Below, one piece after another: positions 26,601 to 34,908 of a DNA stretch of 34,908 nt. The stretch's first letter is position 1. Each line of letters begins with the position of its first letter. Source of the DNA: an uncultured Ruminococcus sp. (GTDB lineage: Bacteria > Bacillota > Clostridia > Oscillospirales > Acutalibacteraceae); contig CACYIC010000036.1 in NCBI GenBank assembly GCA_902774325.1, positions 1 through 34,908 of the forward strand. Reading direction: 5' to 3'. The translations under genes were made by a program, and so were the position numbers. The notes beneath the pieces were generated by a model. That model ran no database searches. It was not told where the DNA came from and saw only the letters and a list, made by a program, of their open reading frames with translations.

Positions 26601-26828
26601 GACGGCTGGTTCGACTACTCCTTCGACTTCGAGGGCAAGGGCACCTATAACGTGATCGTCTCCAAGTCCGGAAGTCCGCAGAGCAAGGACTACAAGGGCT
26701 TCATGGCTAACGAGATGTGGATCATCATCAGGGACGACGACATCTCCTCCGGCGATTTCCTCACCTTCTACGGCGCGGATCCCGAGGTCAACCCCGACGC
26801 TCCCGTTATCACAGGTCTGTTCTCGTAA
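23613..26828 (+). CDS. Secreted type I pullulanase with internal dockerin and C-terminal starch-binding-like module
   Basis: This 1071-residue paralogue of the preceding enzyme has a signal peptide (about 1-29) and a CBM48-like domain. Its GH13 barrel carries FNWGYDPQNYNVPEGSYS, DVVYNHTF, nucleophile Asp390, acid/base Glu419 (WGEGW) and Asp517 (DCHDN). A MucBP-like module (about 725-800) is followed by a complete type I dockerin (about 806-868, loops DLNKDGKINIID and DFNYDGDVNTND). A second MucBP-like module (about 870-945) and a CBM26-like domain (about 945-1060, HLWIWGADF and SWPGKQ) complete it. The dockerin is internal rather than terminal. Dockerin-bearing amylases and pullulanases form the R. 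bromii amylosome, so a similar role is likely. AAGGAGAGG supports the start. The 96-base gap to the previous gene shows no clear promoter or terminator. Confidence 0.93.
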   Translation: MRITHKILASVLAACMLTSTAAIGGFAATAEGIVGENEDTYYSNKAKAVDTQYAYNGDDLGATYTPERTTFKVWAPAAKSVTLNRYATGSDNETGAADLGTVEMEKMMKDDAWTGVWQATVEGNIVNTYYTYTVTTNRIGGPKKTFTTNETQDVYSRAVGVNGRRSMVVDLDSTDPEGWENDRHVVVDKPTDSTVWEIHVKDFSYDPDSGVSEPNRGKYLAFTETGTTLGGEGNISTCIDYLKNLGITTVQINPFYDFQSIDEAGDPDQFNWGYDPQNYNVPEGSYSSDPFDGNVRIRECKQMIQALHNAGFSVVMDVVYNHTFSCSEADSCFQATVPNYYYRLTSSGTFSSGSGCGNDVACERAMVHKYIVESCRYWVDEYHVDGFRFDLMGLMDAETINAVRSSLDQVDPRLTMWGEGWAMGTSSSSTTSTGQPYIAATQANSAYISERVGFFNDSIRDGIKGSVWDASDPGFTGNRPKCAPQICYGVQANTDAASSGWVAQAPSQTVTYADCHDNMTLYDQIMSANQLGDFGVRSDDAIAINRLAATIIYTSQGVAFTLAGQEMARTKGGDHNSYKSPADVNMIDWSNLVDYADLVSYYEGLMNIRKNFAPFTEDDNSYSAAYNFFNEKSANTATVAFTVSNDTAGQWQNMLVIYNASKSEAEVSLATAPAGDWVIICDGKEAGVKNLGEISGDTYTAAPCSGIIAVDKASFESVGLESDTGDVTVNYVYQNGSPMKTLDGKEIAPMSIHGKIGTGYQTAPSAAVPNIYMVNEIIGDPSGVYSETPKTVTYVYVDYVPDSIRNFGDLNKDGKINIIDVTMLQKRIANLITFDEETEAGADFNYDGDVNTNDVTMLQKYIAKYAVSLGEVLVKYFVTDENGNTTPIEGNETYTIKGRVGDDYTVPEYKAMGFENDPEHPAELAGKIPYGFKKVVELYYLKGELKVKLHLKHQGTLTWAPHLWIWGADFEGKDIVPALNFTGGSWPGKQAADEDGDGWFDYSFDFEGKGTYNVIVSKSGSPQSKDYKGFMANEMWIIIRDDDISSGDFLTFYGADPEVNPDAPVITGLFS

Positions 26829-26870
26829 TCGTATAATTATTCCGATAAAGAAAAATAACTGAAACCGAAG

Positions 26871-26901
26871 CGCCCGGCACTCCCGGGCGTTTCTTTTTTC
26901 G
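26871..26901 (+). terminator. Intrinsic terminator of the pullulanase genes
   Basis: A perfect 7-bp GC stem (CGCCCGG at 26872-26878 with CCGGGCG at 26884-26890), a CACTC loop and a TTTCTTTTTTC tail form a classic terminator, 43 bases after the stop codon. Confidence 0.92.
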
Positions 26902-26987
26902 GAAATAACCGTCAGCCCGCCGCAAAACGATCAGAAAGCCTCATGATAAGCGGGCTTTTGAGCGCTTTATGCCGCGCGGAAATACAG

Positions 26988-27016
26988 TTGCATTTTGAGC
27001 CGTTTTGTGGTATGAT
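26988..27016 (+). promoter_or_regulatory. Sigma-A promoter of the uvrA operon
   Basis: TTGCAT (26988-26993), a 17-base spacer and TATGAT (27011-27016). Transcription would begin about 22 bases before the uvrA start. No LexA-type palindrome is seen in or next to it. Confidence 0.8.
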
Positions 27017-27045
27017 ACTCTAAGATTGATTTGGGAGTTTCGAGA

Positions 27046-29880
<2,835 letters not shown>

Positions 29881-29883
29881 GCC

Positions 29884-31203
29884 ATGAATGAATTTTTACA
29901 GCGAATGAGCTCGCTGCTCGGCGGCGAGTTCGACGAATTCTTAAAATACTACGAGGGCGGAAGCTTTTTCAGGGGGCTGCGGGTCAATACGCTCAAATGC
30001 GACGCCGAAGATCTCCTTCCGCTCCTTCCCTTCAAAGCCAAAAAAACTCCTTTTTGTCCCGACGGGTATTATATCCCCGACGGGGTCGGCGGTCTGGGCA
30101 ACAGCCCGCTGCACCATTGCGGCGCCTTTTATATCCAGGAGCCGTCCGCTTCATCCCCGGCTGAAATGCTCGGAGTGGAGGAGGGCGATCTCGTCCTTGA
30201 CCTCTGCGCCGCGCCGGGAGGAAAAAGCACCCAAATCGGCGCGAAGCTGAACGGCAAGGGGCTTTTGTGGAGCAATGAGATCGTCAGGAACAGAGCGAAT
30301 ATTCTTCTATCGAATATTGAGCGCATGGGCATCCCCAACGCGGTGGTTTCGAGCGCGCATCCCGAGGAGCTTTGCGAGAGGCTTTCCGGGCGGTTCGACA
30401 AGGTGATGGTAGACGCGCCGTGCAGCGGGGAAGGGATGTTCCGCAAAAACTCGGCGTTTGAGCACTGGAGCGTCGAGCACGTCAAAAGCTGCGCGGAGCG
30501 ACAGCTCAATATCCTCGAGAGCGCGAAAAAGGCGCTCAAGCCCGGCGGCGTGATGGTCTACTCGACCTGCACATTTTCAAGGGAGGAAAACGAGGGCGTT
30601 ATCTGCCGCTTCCTTGACGGCAACCCCGATTTTGAGCTTGAGGACGCGGGGGTTTGCTTCGGCAGACCGACGCTCGGATACGCCAGAAGGATATTTCCGA
30701 TGGACGGCGGCGAGGGTCATTTTGCCGCGCGCCTCAGAAAAAGGGGAGAGACGTTTAAGAACTCCTCCCCGATAAAAGCCGAAAAGCCGGACAGCGAGGT
30801 GCTTGAGTTTTATGACGGCTTATTTGTTGACCGTCCCTTCGGTAGCAGGCTGACGGTCGCCAACAACAAAATAATAATTCTTCCTGAGAATTTTGACTTT
30901 GATACAAGCGGCTTGCCGATCCTTCGCGCGGGCATTTTGCTCGGCGAGATCGTCAAGCGCAGGATCGAGCCTCATCACAGCGCGTTCATGGCGGCAAAGC
31001 CGGAGGATTGCAGGCAGAGAGCGGATTTCTCTCGCGACTCAGCCGAGATCGCGGCGTTTCTTCACGGCGAGGAGATCGCCGTCGGCGCCGGGCTCAGGGG
31101 CTGGTGCGCGGTCTGCGTCGAGGGCATGACGACCGGCTTCGGAAAAGCGTCCTCGGGAAGGCTCAAGAATAAATATCCGAAAGGCTTGCGTACACTTAAA
31201 TGA
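29884..31203 (+). CDS. rsmF: RsmF/NOL1-NOP2-Sun family rRNA cytosine-C5 methyltransferase
   Basis: This 439-residue S-adenosylmethionine-dependent RNA m5C methyltransferase shows the SAM-binding LDLCAAPGGKSTQIGAKL near 103-120. The two family cysteines are Cys180 in DAPCSGEGMFRK, which releases product, and Cys229 in YSTCTFSREENE, the catalytic nucleophile. The C-terminal part (about 300-439) resembles the PUA-like RNA-binding end of RsmF-type proteins (GLRGWCAVCVEGMTTGFGKAS). RsmF acts on 16S rRNA in E. coli; the exact site in Firmicutes homologues is not certain, so the symbol is by family. The start lies four bases after the uvrA stop with little ribosome site, implying coupling, and its stop overlaps the rsmA start by four bases. 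Confidence 0.85.
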   Translation: MNEFLQRMSSLLGGEFDEFLKYYEGGSFFRGLRVNTLKCDAEDLLPLLPFKAKKTPFCPDGYYIPDGVGGLGNSPLHHCGAFYIQEPSASSPAEMLGVEEGDLVLDLCAAPGGKSTQIGAKLNGKGLLWSNEIVRNRANILLSNIERMGIPNAVVSSAHPEELCERLSGRFDKVMVDAPCSGEGMFRKNSAFEHWSVEHVKSCAERQLNILESAKKALKPGGVMVYSTCTFSREENEGVICRFLDGNPDFELEDAGVCFGRPTLGYARRIFPMDGGEGHFAARLRKRGETFKNSSPIKAEKPDSEVLEFYDGLFVDRPFGSRLTVANNKIIILPENFDFDTSGLPILRAGILLGEIVKRRIEPHHSAFMAAKPEDCRQRADFSRDSAEIAAFLHGEEIAVGAGLRGWCAVCVEGMTTGFGKASSGRLKNKYPKGLRTLK

Positions 31204-32045
31204 AAAGACTGTCAGATATATCCGTAATAAAGGAAATACTAACGCGCCACGGGTTCAATTTCTCGAAATCGCTCGGTCAGAATTTTCTCATAAATCCCTC
31301 GGTCTGCCCTCGGATGGCGGAGGAATCGGGGGCGGCTATGGGAGTGGGCGTGCTCGAGATCGGACCGGGTATCGGGGTGCTCACCCGCGAGCTCTGTCAA
31401 AGAGCCGAAAGGGTGGTAGCGGTCGAGCTTGACAAAAGGCTGCTGCCGGTTCTCGACGAAACGCTGTCCGACCTCGATAACGTGAAAATTGTCAACGCCG
31501 ACGTCCTCGAGCTGGATCTGAACAAGCTCATAGCCGAGGAATTTGAAGGGCTGGAGGTCGTCGTCTGCGCGAATCTGCCCTATTATATCACCTCGCCCGT
31601 GATAATGAAGCTGCTCGAGGACAGACTGCCGATCAGGGCGGTCACGGTAATGGTTCAGAAGGAGGCGGCGCAGAGGATATGCGCGCCTGTCGGCTCGAGG
31701 CAGAGCGGGGCGGTGACGGTCGCGGTGAATTTTTACGCCGAGCCGGAGCTTCTTTTCGGGGTATCGGCGGGCTCGTTCATGCCCGCGCCGAAGGTGGATT
31801 CGGCTGTCATCAGGCTGAGGGTTCTCGACGAGCCGCCTGTTGACGCCGAGCCCGATAAATTTTTCAAAACGGTCAAGGCGGCGTTCTCTCAGCGCCGTAA
31901 GGTCATATCAAATTCGCTCAGCTCCGGGCTTTCAAAAAGCAAGGACGAGATAAATCAAATACTCGCGCGCGCGGAGGTTTCGCCGACGGCGCGAGCCGAG
32001 CAGCTCAGCCTTGAGGATTTTTCAAGGATATCAAAATATATTTAG
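31200..32045 (+). CDS. rsmA: RsmA/KsgA, 16S rRNA adenine dimethyltransferase
   Basis: This 281-residue enzyme dimethylates the two adjacent adenines near the 3' end of 16S rRNA late in small-subunit assembly. Motifs are clear: HGFNFSKSLGQNFLIN at the N-terminus, SAM-binding LEIGPGIGVLTREL, VVAVELDKRLLPVL, and catalytic NLPYYITSPVIMKLL at about 125-139. The C-terminal helical domain has FSQRRKVISNSL. The length is normal. The ATG overlaps the stop of the preceding methyltransferase as ATGA, so the two are translationally coupled. Loss of this enzyme gives kasugamycin resistance in well-studied bacteria. Confidence 0.97.
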   Translation: MKRLSDISVIKEILTRHGFNFSKSLGQNFLINPSVCPRMAEESGAAMGVGVLEIGPGIGVLTRELCQRAERVVAVELDKRLLPVLDETLSDLDNVKIVNADVLELDLNKLIAEEFEGLEVVVCANLPYYITSPVIMKLLEDRLPIRAVTVMVQKEAAQRICAPVGSRQSGAVTVAVNFYAEPELLFGVSAGSFMPAPKVDSAVIRLRVLDEPPVDAEPDKFFKTVKAAFSQRRKVISNSLSSGLSKSKDEINQILARAEVSPTARAEQLSLEDFSRISKYI

Positions 32046-32058
32046 CGGAGGGTCAAAA

Positions 32059-32379
32059 ATGAGAAAATACAAGATGAATAAGCTGTACCTTGTGGCTGCT
32101 ATCATGCTTATCTGTGCTTTGCTGTGCATCGCGTCGGCGGTTGTTTTCGGATTCATGTTAAGGAAGAACATTTTAACTGAGATTTCGGGCGTCGCGGGCG
32201 TCTGCTTCGCGGTCGCGGGAATAATATTTGCCCTGAAAAGCAAGCCCCGTGAAGAAGCGGAGGAGCCGGTCGAGGAGGAGCTTTTGTCCGAAAGCGAGCC
32301 TGATTACGAGTCTCCGGAGGATGGATTCAACTTCGAGCCGGAGGATGAATTCGACTTCATTGATACCGATATCCGGTAA
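32059..32379 (+). CDS. Small two-helix membrane protein with acidic tail
   Basis: This 106-residue protein is not assigned to a family. Two hydrophobic helices (about 9-32, LYLVAAIMLICALLCIASAV, and 41-59, GVAGVCFAVAGIIFAL) form a hairpin. They are followed by a strongly acidic, probably disordered C-terminal tail rich in Glu, Asp and Phe. The N-terminus is basic, so both ends probably face the cytoplasm. The ATG at 32059 follows GCGGAGGG. It lies 13 bases after rsmA and is likely the last gene of the uvrA operon. Its stop codon falls within an arm of an interleaved inverted-repeat structure. Confidence 0.7.
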   Translation: MRKYKMNKLYLVAAIMLICALLCIASAVVFGFMLRKNILTEISGVAGVCFAVAGIIFALKSKPREEAEEPVEEELLSESEPDYESPEDGFNFEPEDEFDFIDTDIR

Positions 32380-32441
32380 AGGCAATACCGCGCGATCGGT
32401 TTTATCGGGCGCTTCCCGCCTTTTACCGACAAATCGCGCGG
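32373..32441 (+). other. Interleaved inverted repeats, possible pseudoknot
   Basis: CGGTAAAGGC (32374-32383) can pair with GCCTTTTACCG (32418-32428) with one bulge, and CCGCGCGAT (32388-32396) pairs perfectly with ATCGCGCGG (32433-32441). The arms run in A-B-A'-B' order, so the transcript can form either hairpin alone or both as an H-type pseudoknot. It begins at the stop codon of the small membrane protein gene. Confidence 0.45.
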
Positions 32442-32538
32442 GGCTGACCACGGCGAGCCGGGACTTTTGTTCTTCGTTGAACCGAGCTTTTGCGATATCC
32501 CAAAGCTTTATTCTTTCTTTTGTTCCGTAACGCCTTAT

Positions 32539-32600
32539 AAATATGGAGATTTCTGAAAATATGGAGATCTCTTTTATTTCGCATTACTATTTCGCATTAC
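32539..32600. repeat. Two short tandem duplications in an intergenic region
   Basis: AAATATGGAGAT occurs twice with an 18-base period (32539-32550 and 32557-32568). TATTTCGCATTAC occurs twice in direct succession (32575-32587 and 32588-32600). They sit between the pseudoknot-like element and the terminator. No gene is seen in 32380-32802. Confidence 0.8.
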
Positions 32601-32601
32601 A

Positions 32602-32641
32602 AAAACGCATCCCCTCATTGATCTTCGAAGGGATGCGTTTT
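32602..32641. terminator. Bidirectional terminator between the uvrA operon and the ABC exporter operon
   Basis: A perfect 12-bp stem (AAAACGCATCCC at 32602-32613 with GGGATGCGTTTT at 32630-32641) has a 16-base loop. TTTTG follows on the plus strand and TTTTTG on the minus strand, so it can serve both converging operons. On the minus side it lies about 160 bases after the permease stop. The stretch 32642-32802 shows nothing else. Confidence 0.85.
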
Positions 32642-32802
32642 GTTGTGATCTGGTATAAATTGAAGCTGTCAGTAAGTCCGGCGAGCCTTGAATCATCGCG
32701 CTTTGCGCGGTGATTTCCGTGACGCGAATCGTTTTCGGAAGGGTGAACCGAATACGGGTATAAAAGTCGTTCAGAGGCTGCCGCTATGTTGTGACCGCTT
32801 TT

Positions 32803-33546
32803 TCAATTCTTTTTCAGCTTTACGGCGAATACCGTCACGGCTGCCGCCAAAAGCAGCACGGCGTAGCCGATGACCCACCACAGGTCGGGGAAAATCGCGG
32901 CATAGTCGCCCGCGACCGCAGCTCTGGCGGCGCCGACCGCGTGAGAGAACGGAAGAATATCGGCAACCGTCTTGAACGCTCCGCCGACCAGAGCGGTATC
33001 GAACCAGACGTTTGAAAACCAACCGGTCAGATTTGTCAGAAGCGCTCCGCAGATTCCGCCGACCGCCTTTTCGTTCAGAATTGAGCCGAAAAGCAGACCC
33101 AAGGATATGAATACAACGGCTATCGGCAGGTTGACAATAACGGCGACTAACAGATTTATTCCGAAGGGCAGTCCGAGGAACAGCGCGCACAAATAGCAAA
33201 TGGCTGTCTGGATCAGCGCCATCGGGATAAGCGGCAGCGTGTAGCCGAGAATAAATTCTGCGGGCTTCAGCGGAGAGGTGAACAGTCTGAGCACAAAGCT
33301 GGTCGTTTTGTCCTTAGCTATGAGCATTGATGAAAACAGCGACAAAAAGCTCAGTCCGAACACTGTTATACCCGGCGCGAGTTTTGATATTGCAAATATT
33401 TCGGGGCCGTAGCCCTCGGGGATACCCTTGTTGATCGCTGACAAAAGCAGCAGCAGGACGATCGGGAAAACGATGCCGAATATTAACGTCAGAATATCCC
33501 TTGTTATCTCCTTTGTATTACGCGAGGCAAATGTAAGAGTCCTCAT
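32803..33546 (-). CDS. ABC-2 type transporter permease
   Basis: This 247-residue membrane protein has six predicted helices (first at about 18-36, LTLIFGIVFPIVLLLLLSA, the last at about 222-243, VIGYAVLLLAAAVTVFAV). The organisation matches ABC-2 exporter permeases of the drug/lipid type. The second helix is preceded by KLAPGITVFGLSFLSLFSSML, and a coupling region with RLFTSPLKPAEFILGY is typical. It pairs with the ATPase encoded just upstream, whose end overlaps this start by four bases (ATGA). The substrate cannot be read from sequence. It is last in the operon with the XRE-AbrB regulator. Confidence 0.9.
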   Translation of the reverse strand: MRTLTFASRNTKEITRDILTLIFGIVFPIVLLLLLSAINKGIPEGYGPEIFAISKLAPGITVFGLSFLSLFSSMLIAKDKTTSFVLRLFTSPLKPAEFILGYTLPLIPMALIQTAICYLCALFLGLPFGINLLVAVIVNLPIAVVFISLGLLFGSILNEKAVGGICGALLTNLTGWFSNVWFDTALVGGAFKTVADILPFSHAVGAARAAVAGDYAAIFPDLWWVIGYAVLLLAAAVTVFAVKLKKN

Positions 33547-34271
33547 TGTACCGCCTCCTCTGTGATCCTGATAAACGCTTCTTCAAAGCTATCCGTGCCG
33601 GCTTTGGCTTTCAGCTCGGCTGCCGTGCCCTCGGCAAGCAGTACCCCGCGCGACATGATACCGATACGGTCGGAAAGGCTCTCCGCCTCTTCGAGGTAGT
33701 GAGTTGTCAGGATGATAGTTATTTTGCCCTTTAGATTTTCGATGAGGCGCCAAAGCTCGCGGCGGGCAAGAACGTCAAGTCCGAGCGTGGGCTCGTCCAG
33801 AAAGAGTATCTCAGGCTCGGTAATAAGCGCCATAGCGATGCTCAGTCTGCGCTGCCAGCCGCCCGACAGGACAGCCGCCCTGCTCCTCACGATCTCGTGC
33901 ATATTGAATTTTTCTATCATGCTCTGCGCTTTTTCTTTTGCCTCTTTTTTGCTTGAGCCGTAAATCTCGGCTATGAATTCGAGGTTTTCGCGCACGCTCA
34001 GCTTGGCGGCTACCGCCGTCTCTTGAGGCGACACGTTTATCAGCGCCTTTACCATTGAAGCCTCGCTCACTATGCTGTGCCCCATAAGCTCGGCGTCGCC
34101 CGAGGTGGGCTGAGTGAGGCAGGAGAGCATTTTTATCGTGGTCGATTTGCCCGCGCCGTTCACGCCCAAAAGCGCGTACAGCTCGCCCTTGTGAACCGTC
34201 AGATCCAACGCTTTTACGGCGGTTGTTTCCTTGTATTTCTTAGTCAGCGCTTTTGTTTTGATAGCTTCCAT
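33543..34271 (-). CDS. ABC transporter ATP-binding protein
   Basis: This 242-residue ATPase of an ABC-2 exporter has Walker A GVNGAGKS at 36-43, Walker B EILFLDEPTLGLD, the D-loop and the switch histidine in ILTTHYLEEAE. The signature is LSGGWQRRLSIA, with Trp inserted before the Gln compared with the usual LSGGQ. Substitutions at this point are common in drug-type exporters. The ATG at 34271 has AAAGGA upstream. An in-frame start 15 codons earlier overlaps the regulator gene and is less likely. It lies four bases after the regulator's stop and overlaps the permease start, so all three genes are tightly coupled. Confidence 0.93.
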   Translation of the reverse strand: MEAIKTKALTKKYKETTAVKALDLTVHKGELYALLGVNGAGKSTTIKMLSCLTQPTSGDAELMGHSIVSEASMVKALINVSPQETAVAAKLSVRENLEFIAEIYGSSKKEAKEKAQSMIEKFNMHEIVRSRAAVLSGGWQRRLSIAMALITEPEILFLDEPTLGLDVLARRELWRLIENLKGKITIILTTHYLEEAESLSDRIGIMSRGVLLAEGTAAELKAKAGTDSFEEAFIRITEEAVQ

Positions 34272-34275
34272 ATTT

Positions 34276-34683
34276 TTATTCCTTTCCGATAAATCTGCCG
34301 ATGGATATTTTTGCAAGAGCTATACCGCCCTTTGCGGTGTCGCCCATAACCATCAAGCGGTCGCCCGCCTTGATTTTGAACACCTCTCTGGCGTGCTTGG
34401 GGATAACCACCTGACCCCTGTCGCCAACCTTCACTATCCCGAAGATGTACCTGCCCTCCGAGGTGTTGAGAGTGACGTCCCGCTCGCCGAGCGGAGCGCT
34501 CACGAGCATATCGAGCGAGATATCGTAATACTCCGCGATCTCAAGGCATTTTAAAACATCCGGCGTGCTCTCTCCGCTCTCCCATTTTGAAACGCTTTGC
34601 CGCGATACGCCGAAGCGCTCGGCAAATTCCTCTTGGCTCACCGCTTCCTTTTTCCTGAGATATTTTATATTTGCGTCGATCAT
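34276..34683 (-). CDS. XRE-type HTH regulator with C-terminal AbrB-like domain
   Basis: This 135-residue protein has an N-terminal HTH_3 domain (about 3-60: LRKKEAVSQEEFAERFGVSRQSVSKWESG) joined to a SpoVT/AbrB-like swapped-hairpin domain (about 82-130: GIVKVGDRGQVVIPKHAREVFKIKAGDRL). Both domains can bind DNA, and AbrB domains also mediate dimerisation. It is first in an operon with an ABC exporter, so it most likely controls that exporter and itself. GGAGG lies nine bases before the start at 34683. A perfect inverted repeat between promoter and start is the obvious operator. Confidence 0.88.
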   Translation of the reverse strand: MIDANIKYLRKKEAVSQEEFAERFGVSRQSVSKWESGESTPDVLKCLEIAEYYDISLDMLVSAPLGERDVTLNTSEGRYIFGIVKVGDRGQVVIPKHAREVFKIKAGDRLMVMGDTAKGGIALAKISIGRFIGKE

Positions 34684-34702
34684 GCCTACCGCCTCCTGTA
34701 TG

Positions 34703-34720
34703 GATATGATTTTTCATATC
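34703..34720 (-). promoter_or_regulatory. Palindromic operator of the exporter operon
   Basis: GATATGA-TTTT-TCATATC is a perfect 7-bp inverted repeat with a 4-base centre, and a further TCATAT half-site lies alongside at 34724-34729. It falls just downstream of the predicted transcription start, where a bound repressor would block initiation or elongation. Confidence 0.65.
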
Positions 34721-34741
34721 TATTCATATTTTTTTGATTTG

Positions 34742-34770
34742 ATTATACCACGCCGCAAAGCGGACGTCAA
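34742..34770 (-). promoter_or_regulatory. Consensus sigma-A promoter of the regulator-exporter operon
   Basis: On the minus strand TTGACG (34765-34770), a 17-base spacer and perfect TATAAT (34742-34747). Such a strong promoter fits a repressed operon. Confidence 0.88.
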
Positions 34771-34805
34771 CCAACCGTGACTTACAGCCTTTGTTAAAAA
34801 TAGTA

Positions 34806-34841
34806 GCAAAAAGAACGCGCCGTTTTTGTAACAACGCGTCC
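34806..34841 (-). terminator. Probable terminator for a gene entering from the right edge
   Basis: On the minus strand GGACGCG and CGCGTTC form a 7-bp stem (one G-U pair) with an inner TTGT/ACAA helix, followed by TTTTTGC. No coding region is visible in 34842-34908, so the gene it serves would lie outside the window. Confidence 0.5.
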
Positions 34842-34908
34842 TTTCTTAAGAAGAATTATTAAGCAAGCCGCTCCGCTTAAAAGCTTTTACGGTTTTTTTC
34901 AAACGGTG

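Noticed and set aside
26960-27045. LexA/SOS box before uvrA.
   Set aside because: No Gram-positive type palindrome resembling GAAC-N4-GTTC is present near the promoter, so SOS control is not supported by this sequence.

Overview
This window most likely comes from a gut Clostridia genome, probably a Ruminococcus-like member of the Oscillospiraceae. The reasons are three type I dockerin domains, BspA-type leucine-rich-repeat surface proteins, two type I pullulanases resembling the amylosome enzymes known from Ruminococcus bromii, a Gram-positive style lipoprotein, GGAGG-type ribosome binding sites with several TTG/GTG starts, and moderately GC-rich codon use. Placement is inferred from protein architecture only. 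There is no rRNA, tRNA, CRISPR array or insertion sequence. The only mobile-element trace is the 3' end of a group II intron at the left edge.

Layout. Positions 1-98 hold group II intron domains V and VI. Two paralogous secreted BspA-LRR/dockerin proteins (254-4756 and 4809-6947, minus strand) form one operon with a promoter at 7030-7058 and a terminator at 109-136. Next come a small DUF1540-type gene (minus) and a divergent small membrane-anchored gene (plus), then a plus-strand block: recD2 helicase behind its own promoter and a structured leader, a GH3 lipoprotein and tex. A bidirectional terminator separates tex from a minus-strand gene that fuses a flippase-like membrane domain to a lipase-like alpha/beta hydrolase. 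After a small membrane gene comes a VTC/DUF4956 polyphosphate-type operon (minus), divergent from an OmpR-family response regulator and histidine kinase (plus). Two adjacent type I pullulanases follow, one membrane-anchored and one carrying a dockerin and a starch-binding-like module. The next plus-strand block is uvrA, an RsmF-type rRNA methyltransferase, rsmA/ksgA and a small membrane protein. The window ends with a minus-strand operon of an XRE-AbrB regulator plus an ABC exporter.

How the parts may work together. The pullulanases and dockerin proteins point to extracellular starch and glycoprotein or surface-complex work, but no cohesin or scaffoldin is present here. The polyphosphate-type operon and the two-component system share TTTAAG motifs in their intergenic region, including an 11-bp-spaced direct repeat at the -35 position of the polyphosphate operon, so the response regulator is a good candidate for its activator. 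The uvrA-rsmF-rsmA genes are tightly packed housekeeping genes. The right-end operon looks self-contained and self-regulated, with a consensus promoter followed by a perfect inverted repeat.

The most notable points are the flippase-lipase fusion, the shared motif in the polyphosphate/two-component intergenic region, a palindrome overlapping the promoter of the first pullulanase, the clean loss of a predicted cysteine-peptidase domain in one of two dockerin paralogues, and short tandem duplications that span stop codons.
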